Shown piece by piece: positions 6,946-7,761 of a stretch of DNA of 7,761 nt; positions within the stretch are counted from its first letter, which is position 1; the number at the start of each line of letters is the position of its first letter. The position numbers and the translations under genes are program-made. The stretch is from the NCBI GenBank assembly GCA_018676385.1, contig JABHEX010000135.1, forward strand, positions 1 through 7,761, given 5' to 3'. The notes below the pieces were generated by a model, which saw only the letters and a list, made by a program, of their open reading frames with translations, was not told the origin of the DNA and did not search any database. This stretch comes from Akkermansiaceae bacterium (GTDB taxonomy: Bacteria; Verrucomicrobiota; Verrucomicrobiia; Verrucomicrobiales; Akkermansiaceae).

Positions 6946-7280
6946 GAGGAAGTCAACAGAAGTTGCCGCCCAGTGACAAGTGCAAATCTTCATCTACCCA
7001 CATTTTTTACAACCGATAGCTAAACTTGCTCCCCGCGCCGCGATGAAAAAGACATACTGAAAACCAAAACAACTTAAAGCCCAACACCATCTATAATTAT
7101 TAAGCCCAGACTAATATGTATTTTTCCATGACAGCAAACAGATATTGAGAGAAAATCATTTTTCCTATCTCGACAAAATAAATCGTCTCACTAGCTTCGC
7201 TTAGTGCTTTAACTGCTCATAGCAGTGTCCCACTGCAACAAGTAACACTAAATCAATTAAAGCTTTCATCTAAGATCATC
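6946..7280. other. Divergent intergenic region between guaB and moxR
   Basis: These 335 bases should contain both divergent promoters. An exact TATAAT occurs on the plus strand at 7092-7097, but no matching -35 is found at normal spacing, so it remains only a candidate. Read on the minus strand, TGGGCTTAAT and TGGGCTTTAAG occur about 27 nt apart (around 7077-7113), a possible imperfect direct repeat upstream of guaB. I found no purine riboswitch core, tRNA or other RNA gene. The moxR-proximal part carries the inverted repeats listed separately. Confidence 0.45.
7189..7251 (+). promoter_or_regulatory. Overlapping inverted repeats upstream of moxR (possible structured leader or operator)
   Basis: Six short segments pair in more than one way. 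CACTAG (7189-7194) pairs with TTAGTG (7201-7206) using one G-T pair. ACTGCT (7212-7217) pairs exactly with AGCAGT (7221-7226) around a CAT loop. GCAGTG (7222-7227) pairs exactly with CACTGC (7231-7236) around a TCC loop and competes for the same middle segment. TTAGTG (7201-7206) can instead pair with CACTAA (7246-7251), enclosing the inner hairpins. The element ends 29 nt before the moxR start. No T-run follows it, so an intrinsic terminator is unlikely. It could be a 5'UTR switch or a set of protein-binding dyads. Confidence 0.4.
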
Positions 7281-7761
7281 ATGGACACAACAGACGCAAC
7301 GCCAACAATTCCCGCCGATTCACCTACTCCATCGGAGCCAGTCACAAATAATCACAACTCCACACTTCCCCCAGATGACGTCGCTGCCATCGACCAACTC
7401 GGGCTAGTTTACCAAGAGTTCAAAAACGAGATTGGAAAAGTCATCATTGGCCAAGAAGATGTCGTCGAACGCCTCGCCATTTGCCTTTTTTCAAGAGGAC
7501 ATGCATTACTTATGGGGGTCCCGGGTCTTGCCAAGACCTTACTAGTATCATCTGTAGCTGAAACAATGGACCTCAGTTTTAACCGCATACAGTTTACTCC
7601 TGATCTAATGCCTGCTGACATAACCGGCACTGATATCATTCAAGAAACTGATGCAGGGCAACGTGAGTTCCAGTTTATTCAAGGCCCAGTGTTTGCAAAT
7701 CTTGTCCTCGCTGATGAAATTAACCGCGCACCCGCTAAAACCCAGTCTGCAATGCTTGAGG
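7281..7761 (+). CDS. MoxR-family AAA+ ATPase, 3' end outside window
   Basis: The frame is open from ATG 7281 to the right edge (160 codons). Residues 1-33 are a polar, Thr/Pro/Ser-rich N-terminal tail (DATPTIPADSPTPSEP). The AAA+ domain begins about residue 40: GKVIIGQEDVVERL, Walker A GVPGLAKT (79-86), FTPDLMPADITGTDI (the strongly conserved MoxR block), FQFIQGPVFANLVLADEINRAP with Walker B LVLADE (141-146). Sensor and lid regions lie outside the window. MoxR ATPases are thought to act as chaperones that mature or insert metal cofactors into partner proteins, usually with von Willebrand A-domain and DUF58 proteins encoded just downstream; those partners cannot be seen here. No strong Shine-Dalgarno sequence precedes the ATG. 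Transcribed divergently from guaB, with a dyad-rich upstream region that might control it. Confidence 0.95.
   Translation, partial: MDTTDATPTIPADSPTPSEPVTNNHNSTLPPDDVAAIDQLGLVYQEFKNEIGKVIIGQEDVVERLAICLFSRGHALLMGVPGLAKTLLVSSVAETMDLSFNRIQFTPDLMPADITGTDIIQETDAGQREFQFIQGPVFANLVLADEINRAPAKTQSAMLE

Noticed and set aside
6657..6947. A plus-strand ORF of 96 codons opposite the guaB 5' end
   Set aside because: Antisense to strongly conserved IMP dehydrogenase sequence; no supporting signals.
7092..7097. Exact TATAAT as the moxR promoter
   Set aside because: No acceptable -35 at 16-18 nt upstream, and one 6-mer match in AT-rich DNA is weak; mentioned only as a candidate.
6946..7280. A purine riboswitch upstream of guaB
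   Set aside because: No recognisable riboswitch core or flanking stem (P1) was found on the minus strand in this region.
7409..7639. A minus-strand ORF of 76 codons inside moxR
   Set aside because: Antisense shadow of the AAA+ domain, whose Walker motifs are plainly encoded on the plus strand.

Overview
The window (about 46-47% GC by eye) looks like chromosomal DNA of a Gram-negative-type bacterium with secreted and inner-membrane proteins. The gene content suggests a Verrucomicrobiota/Planctomycetota relative, perhaps a marine Opitutia (Puniceicoccales-like) lineage. The pointers are a zinc-ribbon TPM-domain protein paired with a signal-anchored TPM-like membrane protein, a MoxR ATPase of the type common in that superphylum, and start codons that mostly lack a Shine-Dalgarno sequence. 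This placement is inference from protein style and should be checked by database search.

Layout. Everything up to about 6.9 kb is on the minus strand. Reading with transcription from the right, guaB (IMP dehydrogenase) and guaA (GMP synthase) form a two-gene guanine-nucleotide operon with a 29-nt gap. After a 70-nt gap rich in small dyads come two more co-directional genes: a zinc-ribbon plus TPM-domain protein and a membrane-anchored protein with a predicted periplasmic TPM-like domain. These two overlap by 4 nt (TTGA) and are probably translationally coupled. A stretch of about 380 bp without a convincing gene follows. Then come two tandem HtrA-like (S1C trypsin plus PDZ) genes: first an enzyme with an intact His-Asp-Ser triad, then 18 nt later a paralogue that lacks the catalytic His and the whole GDSGG serine loop and runs off the left edge. 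On the plus strand, diverging from guaB across about 335 bp, a MoxR-family AAA+ ATPase starts and runs off the right edge. Its upstream region holds a compact set of overlapping inverted repeats.

How the genes fit together. GuaB and GuaA carry out the two steps from IMP to GMP. The TPM pair has no assigned role here; one partner looks cytoplasmic and zinc-binding, the other has most of its mass outside the inner membrane. The protease pair looks like an active periplasmic protease co-expressed with a catalytically dead paralogue that may act as a regulator, adaptor or chaperone. No mobile elements, CRISPR arrays, tRNA or rRNA genes were recognised.

The best candidates for something under-described are the active/dead HtrA pair, the coupled cytoplasmic/membrane TPM pair, and the structured region just upstream of moxR.
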